A stretch of 64,000 bases of DNA, from the NCBI GenBank assembly GCA_024349245.1, contig JALDNG010000022.1:2993501-3057500 (forward strand), given 5' to 3'. This stretch comes from Neodontobutis hainanensis (Eukaryota > Chordata > Actinopteri > Gobiiformes > Odontobutidae). Every line of letters starts with the position of its first letter. Position 1 is the stretch's first letter. Made by a program: the position numbers and the translations under genes. Of the stretch, positions 39,571-49,272 are shown piece by piece. The notes beneath the pieces were generated by a model that worked only from the letters and a program-made list of their open reading frames with translations, did not search any database and was not told the origin of the DNA.

Positions 39571-40088
39571 CTAACCCGCTGGAGATAAAAGCATGAATAA
39601 GTCTCTCTAAGTCTGGTCGAGACATTATCCCATTGACTTTGGAAATGTTTTAAAGGTGATAAAATGATTATCATGTAATTGACTTCATGTGAGTGTGAAA
39701 ATTCAAGTCTGAGTCCATGATAACCCCTAGATTTCTAACAGGATTTTAAAATTTTAGAGAAAAAGACTTGAGGTGACTGCTGGCACATTTCTGTTCCCAA
39801 AGATGATTAGTTCAGTCTTGTCTTGCATCCACATGTCAATCTGTTCGATACAGTGCTGCTTTTCACCTGCTGTGAGTAAAATGTAAATCATGCAAAGTGT
39901 CATCTGCAAAATTTGGGTAGGATAATGCACAGCAGCGTATTAACTGGCCTAAAGGAAGCATGTGTAAAGCTGCCGCTGTTGGGGCCGTAAACAATACATT
40001 TTATCACAGAAGCTGAAGGCTGCAGAAAATCTTGCCTTGTTGCCATAATTGGCCCCCGGGCCGGACTTTGGGCGTGTGTGCTCTATAG

Positions 40089-43000
40089 CAATTTATATTC
40101 AGGTCACTAACATTTCCTGTCCACCTACTGTATGTACTAGTCCACTTTAATGTGGATATTTCACACGTTAAATACATGTGAATGTCTATAGTGCATGTGT
40201 TTGGAGGAACGTTTTAGGTGATCCAGAGGGGGGCACTGTCTCAAAAAAAAAAAAAAAAAAAAAAATATTTTTTTTTTTTTACTCTAGATTTAGGAATACT
40301 TAATTAAAATCTAGTAACTGATTAAAAGAAACAGTCTACAGTTTGTGACAGAAGTTAAAACTTTTATATACAGCATACTCAAGGCTCAATAACGTTTGCT
40401 ATCAGATGTGGAAATGGAAGTCTCGTTGATTCAATCATTTAAGGTCTTTAGGAAAGTCTTGTTTAATTGGAAGTGTGTTTTATAAGGACTGGCAACGGGA
40501 GAAGGCCCAAAGAGACCTGACCTCATCCCAGTGAGCGGCTCCTGTGTTCATGTGGCCCACATTTGCTGTTTTTTATTGTGCGCCTGTTCTTGTTTTTTTG
40601 GCTAAACACGCTCACACTCACAAGTGTTCTGAGATCATATTTGGATATCGCAGTAACAATTCTCCAGAGCAGCGTGCTGAAAATGTAAGGGGGGTTTTGT
40701 GTCACGCTGAGCTGATTTCATCCGTTTCTGCAGTCTTTTTAGGGTTTATATTTCTGGTTTAAAGCTGATTCTGGTTCCAACACTGGAAACGTAAGAAGGT
40801 CAACCTGCTTTTATTTGGCCTTCACTGCAGGTGGCTTTGACAGCGCTGAAGAACAGTGAAGTATCTCTGCAGGCCAGTAGGTGGTAGTAGTGGGCAAGAC
40901 TGAGCAACTTTCTAAACAGCCGGGATTTTCATTGATGCCCTTATTAGACGCAAACATGGAAGTTGCATATTTTTATGTGTTTGTGCGTTTATATGTAACG
41001 CACAAACTAACCCACTGTAAACTAAAGTGTTGTGTTCCCATGTGCGACAATAACTACAGCATTATAAGAGTAGATTGGCCTTTAACTTGTTATTTTATTA
41101 TGAAATAAATAAAAGTTAGCTGTGCAGTTCAATCTGGGAAGTAACTACTAAATTTACTGATTTTGTTAAAAGTTCACACACAACCCAAACCAGAACCACA
41201 TCGTCTTTCTGCAAATAGTGGATAAACAATAATTCATCTGGTTCATGCAATTTAATCCCGCCTGAATTCAATAGTTTATCATTTTTGTAGGCAAAATGAA
41301 TTGCAGATTTAACAATACTTTCTCCAGTCTGTGACACTGACCTCTCCTGCTGCTTTCACTCTTCAGGCGTGGCTCACCTGTGATCTCTCAGATGAAGAAA
41401 GTTTCCCTAAGTTAATAATTTCCTCTGTGAAGTGAAACACACACGCGGAGGGAAACTGAATTCTTCATACCTGTTATCACGCTCATGCTGCTCAAAGCTA
41501 AACCCTGCTTTCACTCATGTTCTTCCAATTTCATTTGAAGGCGGCAAATCCAATAGATACCGTTCTTAATGAAGATAAAAGGCTAGTTGTTTGGGTCTGA
41601 TGTCATCTCTTTAAATGTAATGAAATTATCTCAGTGCGGGGGATGGCAAAAGTAAAACACAGATTATAGAGTATAATTTATGGATATGGATGTTTTTTTT
41701 TAATAGAGCAGATGGTCACTAGTTAAAAACAGCTTTAATCGTAAATTTATTTTTTTGAAGTAGTTGCGTGTGGCGGGATAGCCCTTGTTCCCAGGTGCCC
41801 GTAATGAAACACAGATTATTTCAGCGCAATGTAAACTAATAAAGAAGGACAAACATTGGCTCACGAACCTAATCAGAGCTGACAACAAGTGACAGGCGAG
41901 GATTAGCATCATTTCACCAAATGACTGTTTAAAGTCTGCACTGAGGCTAAAAGTCACATTAGAAAGGCTCAGTTCATGGAAGCAATTATGTGGCTGAACT
42001 GTGGCCCTGCCAGGACCCTAACAGAGACAGAAGGTTAAAGGTCTCGCAGACCATTAGCAGCCTTATTATGAGTTCGCTTTATATTTACATGCTGCCATCA
42101 GAATAGAACCAGATCTAGAGTCAAACAAAGACGCGTTCACAAAGGCACAAGAGCACCACGTCAAACGCAAAGTGATAAAGGGCCACAGAAGTCCATTAGA
42201 AACCGAGGTTACTACATGACCTGGAGAACCTGGAAATTTAAGGAGTAGTTATCCGAGTACCTAAATCATCTAGACATTTTCTAAAATGTCAAAATGTTCC
42301 TGGAAAATTTGAATTGTGTAATAGGCCGTCATTGCTTATAGGTCAACTGAACATTCTTTAGATAAATTATACACCATCACATGTAAGCATTTCTGTAAAC
42401 TTAATGGAAATTCTGAACCCTGTGCAAATATAAAACCTATTATGAAAATATGTCAAGAAAAAGTCCTGGAAATGCCCTGGACCAAGGAAATGGTTAATTA
42501 CAAGGTTTTATGTGGTAAAAGATTGATGTTTGTGAATTTTGTTGCACATTTATGTTGGAAACTCAAAAATAAATAAATTTGCATCGTGTATGCCTTTATG
42601 AAAACCCAAAAGGAGATTTTTTTGGAAACTTTTAGTTTGGCCTTCTGAGGCTGCCGTATTTGTGGTCTAAATAATAGCATTAGCAATGAATTCAGGTGCT
42701 GGCCAGAGTCTACACATGAACTTCTGTAATTCTAAAACATTTGTCAATTCACAATGTAGTCCTAAACTGAGTCCCAGAGATGCCCTGGATCAAGGTAGCT
42801 GGGCATGTGTGCACAAGAACATTTTACTATGAAGACATTTTTGTGTTTCTTTAAGTGCATTAGCCGCCCGCCTTTATTTCCCCCAGTTTGTTAGAATCTC
42901 CGCAGAGAGCTGGTTTTATGTGGCAGCTGAATACACCCCAGACTGAAATTTGTCATAATCCCGTTGATCTGCAAGATGTTTGCCCGAGCTTTAACAAGGC

Positions 43001-43321
43001 TTGATTTCACTGATAACCCAGTTTGCAGAGGCTTGCGTGTGAAATAGAATGTGTCAGGAGAGTAATCTCTGGAAAAGCACGGCGTTAAACGTGGACAGAG
43101 TTCAGGGTCATGTTACTTGTGTTGGCTAACAATAGCACGGCGCGATCATATGAGCCTCTTGATCTCTGGGCTCTGTTGATAATTTAACTAAAACAGTGTT
43201 TGCTGAGTCGACATTGGCGGTTTGCATTAGGGCAGTTCTGTTTCATATTCATTGTCTGGTGGCGGTGGGGGCTGGTGCGCCCATTTTACCCACCTCACTT
43301 GTTCACTATTTCTGCAAACTG

Positions 43322-43393
<72 letters not shown>

Positions 43394-46131
43394 GTCCGAG
43401 CAGACAAAGCCAGTGGGATGGTTTGTGACTCTAATGGCCCTTCCTACGGGGGGGGGGGCTTTTAATTGTCTGGTCATCGGCTCCTTGCTCAATGTGTCAC
43501 AGTCAATAAAGCCACATTAGAGGAGACAGAAGGTTAAGGGTGAGGGGCCGGCACAGGGGCTCGGACCTCAGCAGAATAGAAAACTTCCAAACGCGTTCTG
43601 CTTCTATCAGAGCTCAGTGGAGGACGGCCTGTCACTGTAGCCCATTGTGTGGCCAGTGACTCACTCCTACAGGAAAGTCCAAGACATTCACCAAACTCTG
43701 GACAAACCTCTTTGGCATGCTTCAACGCATTTAAATGTGGTCTGTTCCAAAGATCACACAAGTCCTCATCAGATATCATTTACCTCTAACAAAGCATATA
43801 ATTTTTTGCTAACCTTTGCTAATGTGTGCAAAAATAACACAGAGTCTCCGAGGCGGAAAATAACCAAGCAGAGATTTAATTTAGCTCATATGTTGGAGCA
43901 GAGAGTTTTTTACATGCATGGCTGCTGTTCTTGATCTGAAGTTAACCTGCTTTTTAAGTTGCTGTCAGTTATAGCCATAACATGTCGCCAGGACCTGATG
44001 ATGACTGAGATAACCGCCCACACCATGACTCAGCCATGGAGAGCCTGTGCTCTTTAACTGTCGGGCTTAGCATGTGTGGACCACCAAGTTAGCCCCTCTC
44101 TGACCTTTTGGTGACCTGCTCCACCTCACTGTCATGAACTCTGCTCAGCACACAGCCACCGGTCTATCTGACACCGGCCACGTCAGTCCCTTCACACCAT
44201 ACACATACTGCATAATAAACACACTATAAATACATAGAGCATTTAGCATGGCACTATTACACCAGTGGAAAATTATCTTTTATTTCCACATGAAACTAAC
44301 AAATGACAATCAATATTAGGGCTGCATGATATTAAAAAACACTGCAATATGCAATAACAATATTTAAGATGCTATTTGACATTTGTGGGAATGAAAATTG
44401 CCTTCAGTAAAGTGACAGCTTTGGAAGTTGTCAAATGGACAACCATATCAATAGTTAGATAAAGATCTCGATCCACAATTCAAATTGTATCTGTCTAAAA
44501 TAAAGGACAGTGTGTATTATTTAGAATAATATGTATTTATAATAAAAAATAGAAAACGTGACAAAAAAATGCATGAATCTAATATTGTATTATGAAAGTC
44601 TTTTTTAAAAACAAATGCACAAATCTCACTGAAAATAATTCCTTTCTCCAAATCTGTGTTCAGCTCAGACAAGCTGTGTACCCCTAATGACATCACAGTG
44701 TTACATAGATGTGTCTCTCACCGTAAACAGAACTCTTACAAATAAACCAGGCTCAAGTGTCAACACATGTACTCTTATACAGGTCAAGACAGTCAAGGGC
44801 TAACATTGCAGTTGCTGTAAACACAAGGCAGGCCTTATAAGTGGATTAATGAATGGAAATAACTGTGAATTAAGCAACTGAACCCCATGGAATGAATGTA
44901 AATGTCAGAATCTGCAAAACAGTTTGTGTGAACTTAATGAGATCTGCAATGAAAATCCTGGGCTGTTTGTGGAACAGGACTCAACATCCTTAGGTAGTTT
45001 AATTTGCTGCTGAGGTACACATTTCTATTTACTATCCCATAGCCCAGGTTACTGATAATGATTATTCACGTTGTAGCTTAGCCTCTGCTGAGTGCTGATT
45101 AAAATAAGAAACAAAGTGAAGTTATCTGTTCATGTCTTTCTCCAAGAGGGCGCAGAACAACACAAAGCAGATTTTTGGGTTTGATTGGTGCCCCTCCCTG
45201 TACTTTGTCTAAGGACAAGTCTCTGGACATATAACTCCAGAGAGGTTTTTGGACATTTACTTCACATAAATCCTGCTTTTTTATGGGCCCGGATTTCACT
45301 AAAGCTGTCCCCTCCTCTCTCATATACACACAGCTCACTCTGCACTCAGGGTCAAACATCTACAGTGTCCCATAGAGTGAAAAGTAATGTGCATATGTTT
45401 TCTCACTTTTGCATTGAAAATCTCAGCATTACCAAAAAACCTTCTTGACCATCACACTAAAACTAAATGACCCCCAATCTCTTGTGTCTTGTGTGGCCTC
45501 TGCTTTAGAACCTACCTGCCAAAATAATTTACGATCTAGTTAAGAGAAACACTGCCCCGGATTCTTCAAGGCTGAATTTCTGGCCCCAGCACTGCTACAA
45601 TATTTCATGATTATCAGACTATCCCTGGCGGCATCATAAAACACCTCATATTACCACACTTCCCTGTCTGTCTCCTTGCTTTTTTTTTTTTTTTACACCC
45701 TCTCTGTGGTGGGCCGCAATTTAAGACTCTTAGGATCTCGTACTTTGTTCCAAACCCCAAACTGGAGCAGATCGAACTGTAGTTTGGACGGTTGTTATGG
45801 AACTGGCATTGTCTTTTCTACTTCAGATATATAGTTTTGTTAACAGTATTTTGAAGGAGGAAGCTAGAGGTGGCCGCATGAGTGCTGTTTTACTGGTGGG
45901 CCTCGCACTAAAGCGTATAATGCGGGTGTTGATTTTAGCTGGCTGTAGGTGGACTGCAGTTAGTCCACTCAATGGCACTGTTCAAGGCCTGTTCGCGGTT
46001 GTGTGTGAGCAGCGCTGCGACTCGCTCGTAAAGCCCCTCATAAACTGACACTAACACAGTCCGTTCTGCCCAGATATTTTAAGTGTCCAAAACAGCACAC
46101 ATGCTTTAAAAAACATATTTCAGGCAACACT
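40089..46131. other. Intergenic stretch, no gene recognised
   Basis: No gene or full mobile element recognised. It holds an A-run followed by a T-run at about 40243-40280, a CA microsatellite at 43322-43392, and possible hAT-like text (gggctgcatgatatt) near 44318. The 41340-43200 part has little repeat content. Confidence 0.5.
43322..43392. repeat. (CA)n microsatellite
   Basis: About 70 bases of uninterrupted CA dinucleotides. Long His-Thr or Cys-Val open frames crossing it are artefacts. Confidence 0.97.
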
Positions 46132-46682
46132 TTAACTTTTTGCCTAAAATATACCATACTAAAACCCATTTCGATTCCATCTAGCTCGGGGTTGCAATGT
46201 CTTTAAAAGGCAATGGGCATTTTACCTTAATGTAGATTTTGCTGCTTTTGGAAGTTTGTTCGCTCTGTCGCATCCCAAGCCGGACAGGGCTTTCTGTGTG
46301 GAGTTTGCATGTTGTCCCAGTGCTTGGAAAACATGCATCAGAATGGGGCATGCGAGCTGGCAAACACAAAAATGGCAAATAAAAATGTGTGATGAAGCTT
46401 TGGCTTTAGTAATGGCTGACTCTGATTCTGAGGAAGAACATCTGCCTTTAGAGTCTTTTCAGACGAGTGAAAGTGAGAGTGAGAGTGTGACTTGTTTGAC
46501 GGCGGCGCTGCTGGTGCCTCTCTCAGTGTACACAAAGCACACGCCGTTTTACACCACACAGGTCATACCTGACTTTTCTAGTTTAGAGTAGGACTCTCTA
46601 ATCATTTTCAAACCACCCTTTTAAATTCTGCATCCCAAAAATCTGTATTTTTAAAAATAAACCCTGGTGCCTAAAGGGTTAA
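46132..46682 (+). mobile_element. Possible piggyBac-type remnant
   Basis: The stretch is bounded by TTAA at 46132-46135 and 46679-46682, and the right end reads cctaaagggttaa. Inside, about 46391-46485 encodes an acidic stretch (ADSDSEEEHLPLESF) like the N-terminus of piggyBac-derived transposases. The inverted repeats are poor, and the rest of the transposase is absent. Confidence 0.35.
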
Positions 46683-46856
46683 TAAAATAAATATAATAAT
46701 AATAGTAATCATCATCATCGTCAGGCAGATCTCAGTTGAACAATCTTTAATGAGGAAGAACAGGTTATGAAACAATCTATGTATAACCATTTGCCAAAAT
46801 AGTTTATTTTTCTAGGGAATGCTCTTTCATTTTAATTAATCCTTTGGTTACCAAAA

Positions 46857-47818
46857 GTGGTAATGTCTGTGGTAAAATTGGTAAAAGTCTATGCCAGGGA
46901 GGAGGATTCCCCCAATAGTAGAAACCTCGGATTCAGGAGGAACAATGCAGTTTTTATCCCGGTTGTGGAACACTGGACCAGCTCTATACCCTCTTCATGG
47001 TGTTGGAGGGTGCATAGGAGTTTGCCCCAACAATCGACATGTGCTTTGTGGATTTGGAGAAGGCATTTTGATTGTGTCCCTTGCAAAATCTTGTGGGGGG
47101 TGCTCTGGAAGTATGGGGTCCAGGGCCCTTAGCAGAGGGCCCTGGACCCCATAGCATGAGCTTGTTTTTTATTGTCAACAGTAAGTTAGATTTGTGAGCA
47201 TTGGACCTTTTTCCCCAGTCCTCTTCCTAATCTTTATGGACAGTCAAGTGTGAAGTGGATGGGATGAGAATCAGCACCTCCAAGTCCTTCAGGTTGGTGG
47301 AGATATCCTGCCTCAAGTGGAGGAGTTCAAGTATCTAGGGGACTTGTTTACGAGCGGGAGATTGACAGACGGATCGGTGCAGCTTCTGTAGTGATGGGGT
47401 CGATGTAACGGTCTGTTGTGGTACAGAAGTATACGGGGGGCTGAAATGAGTTTCCTCTGCAGGGTGGCTGGGCGCTCCCTTAGAGATAGGTTGAGGAGCT
47501 CAGTTACTCGGGAGGAGCTCAAAATAGAGCCGCTCCTCTTCCACATCGAGCGGAGCCTGCTGAGGTGGCTTGGGCATCTCTTTAGAAGGCCTCGTGGATG
47601 CCTCCCTGGGAAGGTGTTTCGGGCATGTCCCACCGGGAGGAGGCCCCCGGAGAAGTCCTAGGACACGCTGGAGGAACTGTCTCTCGGCTGACCTGGGAAC
47701 ACCTCGGTATCCCCCCGGAAGAGCTGGAAGAAGTGTCTGGAGAGTTGGAAGTCAAGGTGTCTCTTAGACTGCTGCCCTGTGACCCAGCCCTGGAGCAGAA
47801 GAAAATAAATGGATGGAT
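46857..47818 (+). mobile_element. Second Rex3 copy, short and internally deleted
   Basis: The copy is bounded by the 10-base duplication gttaccaaaa (46847-46856 and 47819-47828). Plus-strand frames match parts of the Rex3 reverse transcriptase region (GFRRNNAVFIPVVEHW, DFGEGILIVSLAK-like pieces). They also match the C-terminal region (AEMSFLCRVAGRSLRDRLRS), broken by frameshifts. The middle of the reverse transcriptase is missing. It ends in the (atgg)n tail near 47806-47818. A perfect palindrome at 47112-47153 is discussed separately. Confidence 0.85.
47112..47153. repeat. Perfect 18-base inverted repeat inside the Rex3 copy
   Basis: Arms 47112-47129 and 47136-47153 are exact reverse complements around tagcag. 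It sits in the reverse transcriptase region of the second Rex3 copy, where other copies are not palindromic. Confidence 0.9.
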
Positions 47819-47839
47819 GTTACCAAAATTAACACTCAG

Positions 47840-47942
47840 TGTAATGTGGGACTGAGGACTCACAAGCCGGGAAGCTGGGCTGAGAGTTGGAGTGAGCCGT
47901 AGAGCTGCGTCGAAGCCTGGAGCCAAGCCGGTGATTGGAGAC
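47840..47942 (-). repeat. Sushi element 3-prime LTR, distal part
   Basis: This part starts tgtaatgtgggactgagg, as the intact LTR does at 58912. It then jumps directly to the sequence found at 59103, so 168 bases present in the other LTR are missing. It ends in the target duplication gagac (47938-47942), where the inner element begins. Confidence 0.9.
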
Positions 47943-48783
47943 TGTGACGGAGCGCGTCCACCTCTGATAGAATGCCAGTACGACGGCACATACACATACA
48001 CACGCTTTCATTCATTCGCGCAGTAACCCCACGCGAGCGCGCACACACACACACGGGTTTTTATTATAAAGTACCGTCGCAGTTAACGCCTTTTCTTTTC
48101 CCCCTCTGTGCTGTGGTAACGCGACCAAGGGTGCACACTTGGAAGTGTTTATTCATTGTTTCAATCATACACACAGACATAAGAACACACAGAGACTCAC
48201 GTACCTTTTTGCACTTCTTCCTGGGTGAGGAGCATGGTCAAACCGGGGCATAACTTCCGGGTGCCTTAAATGTATTGTGTTCGCGCTGTGGCGCGCATCA
48301 CGTGACTAGCGGCAGTAATTATGTTTCTATGTACATTTTCTCTTTAGTTTTATTGTGTTTGTGGTATTTATTATGTGTTTAGAGTGGATACACTGTGTAG
48401 GTGTTTATGTCAAGAGACAATCAATGTCTTCTCTCTTTATTTTGTATTAACAAAATACTAAAGCCCAGTGGGAGGGGCAAAGGGGTATAAAAGAGGGCCT
48501 ATTTCAGACTTTGGGAGAGTTGACAGCAAGTTACAGGGAAGGTAACATGGCTGCTGTGGGTCCTGCTGAGACCAGTTAAAGGTGCCCTAAGTTATGATTT
48601 CTGAGTTTGAATTTTTGGATATTATTACTTATTGTATATTTAATTTTTGAGATATTGGACTAAGCAAGGTAAATATGGACATTTGGGGATTTGTGCTTTT
48701 TCTGCACTTTGGAGTTGACCCAATAAACACCCTGGAAACTCATTTTCTGGCTACGCCTATATAATTGAAAGAACTCCATAACA
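47943..48783 (+). repeat. 5-prime LTR of the Gmr1-type element
   Basis: It starts tgtgacgg and ends ataaca (TG...CA). A TATAAAA box at 48486-48492 and AATAAA at 48722-48727 mark the probable promoter and poly(A) signal. A 93-codon open frame inside it is identical in both LTRs and has no recognisable domain. Confidence 0.95.
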
Positions 48784-48785
48784 GA

Positions 48786-48802
48786 TGGTGCCAGAAGTGG
48801 GA
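48786..48802 (+). promoter_or_regulatory. tRNA primer-binding site
   Basis: Two bases after the LTR the sequence reads tggtgccagaagtggga. The leading TGG pairs with a tRNA CCA end. The following bases resemble the complement of a vertebrate tRNA-Leu 3-prime end, with about one mismatch; the tRNA assignment is from memory. Its last base overlaps the first ATG. Confidence 0.65.
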
Positions 48803-49272
48803 TGGCTAGTCGGAAAAAGAGTATACGCCCTCCAAAGCGCACGGGGCTGAGGTCACAACGCCTGGCAAAGCCGGAGGTGGAACCAGCTACAGAGAGGACA
48901 TGGGAGACAGAAACGGAGGAGGGGGAAGACGCAGAAACAGGGTTTCAGCCTGGAGGAGAAATGCTGGCCCTGATGAGGGAATTTCTCGCAGGTCAGCAGA
49001 GAAGGGAGGAGGTCCTGCTGGGGGAACTACAGGGACTGAGGGCTTCCCTTCCAGGAACAGAACAACAGTGGTCTCAACCTGCATCCCCGCAACCTGCATC
49101 CCCGGTACCCAGCACGCCGCCTGCACGAAACGTAGCTGACCCACGAGACACGCCAAGCACAGGTGTTGGCAGCAGCCCCAGAAGAGGACTACCGACCCCG
49201 GGAGGCCAAAGGACTGTGTCCCATGAGAGAGACTTGGGGCCGAGGCAAATCGGATGTCCGTTAACATGGTGA
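48802..49272 (+). CDS. Upstream frame (ORF1) of the Gmr1-type element
   Basis: It encodes 156 residues starting MASRKKSIRPPKRTGLRSQ, basic at first, then acidic and Glu-rich, then Pro/Ser-rich. No domain was recognised. It may be the N-terminal part of gag. The ATG has a good context (G at -3 and at +4) and is the first after the LTR. It overlaps the following frame by 19 bases in a different register (the -1 register). How the two are joined, if at all, is not visible, and no canonical slippery heptamer was found in 49227-49272. Confidence 0.7.
   Translation: MASRKKSIRPPKRTGLRSQRLAKPEVEPATERTWETETEEGEDAETGFQPGGEMLALMREFLAGQQRREEVLLGELQGLRASLPGTEQQWSQPASPQPASPVPSTPPARNVADPRDTPSTGVGSSPRRGLPTPGGQRTVSHERDLGPRQIGCPLTW

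Larger units (their letters stand above)
35821..39960 (-). mobile_element. L2/CR1-superfamily LINE remnant, interrupted by Rex3
   Basis: Two parts, 39578-39960 and 35821-36409, read on the minus strand as the later half of a LINE reverse transcriptase. The first part contains ADDT and LGVIMDSDLNFHTHMKSI, then a segment ending LERLIHAFISS. The second contains LHWLPVAQRTDFKTALLVYK and LNGLAPEYI. Stops and frame changes are present. The Rex3 element at 36417-39570 splits them. The outer limits are approximate, and the clade (L2, CR1 or Rex1) is not settled. Confidence 0.7.
35561..40080. mobile_element. hAT-like element split by a LINE insertion
   Basis: The left end (cagatgtgtccaaacttt) and the reverse complement of the right end (cacacacgcccaaagtcc) are similar. 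They are flanked by 8-base near-duplicates: ctttatag at 35553-35560 and ctctatag at 40081-40088. The family resembles the common fish repeats beginning CAGGGGTGTCCAAA. Only the outer few hundred bases belong to it; the interior is taken up by the LINE at 35821-39960. No transposase is visible. Confidence 0.6.

Noticed and set aside
43196..43520. His-Thr or Cys-Val repeat proteins
   Set aside because: They are translations of the CA microsatellite.
45142..45155. CTCF-like motif (ccaagagggcgcag)
   Set aside because: The 3-prime half fits but the 5-prime half of the consensus does not.
47972..48253. 93-residue frame present twice (also at 53392-53673)
   Set aside because: It is identical only because it lies in both LTRs; it has no domain and sits in the presumed promoter-side part of the LTR.
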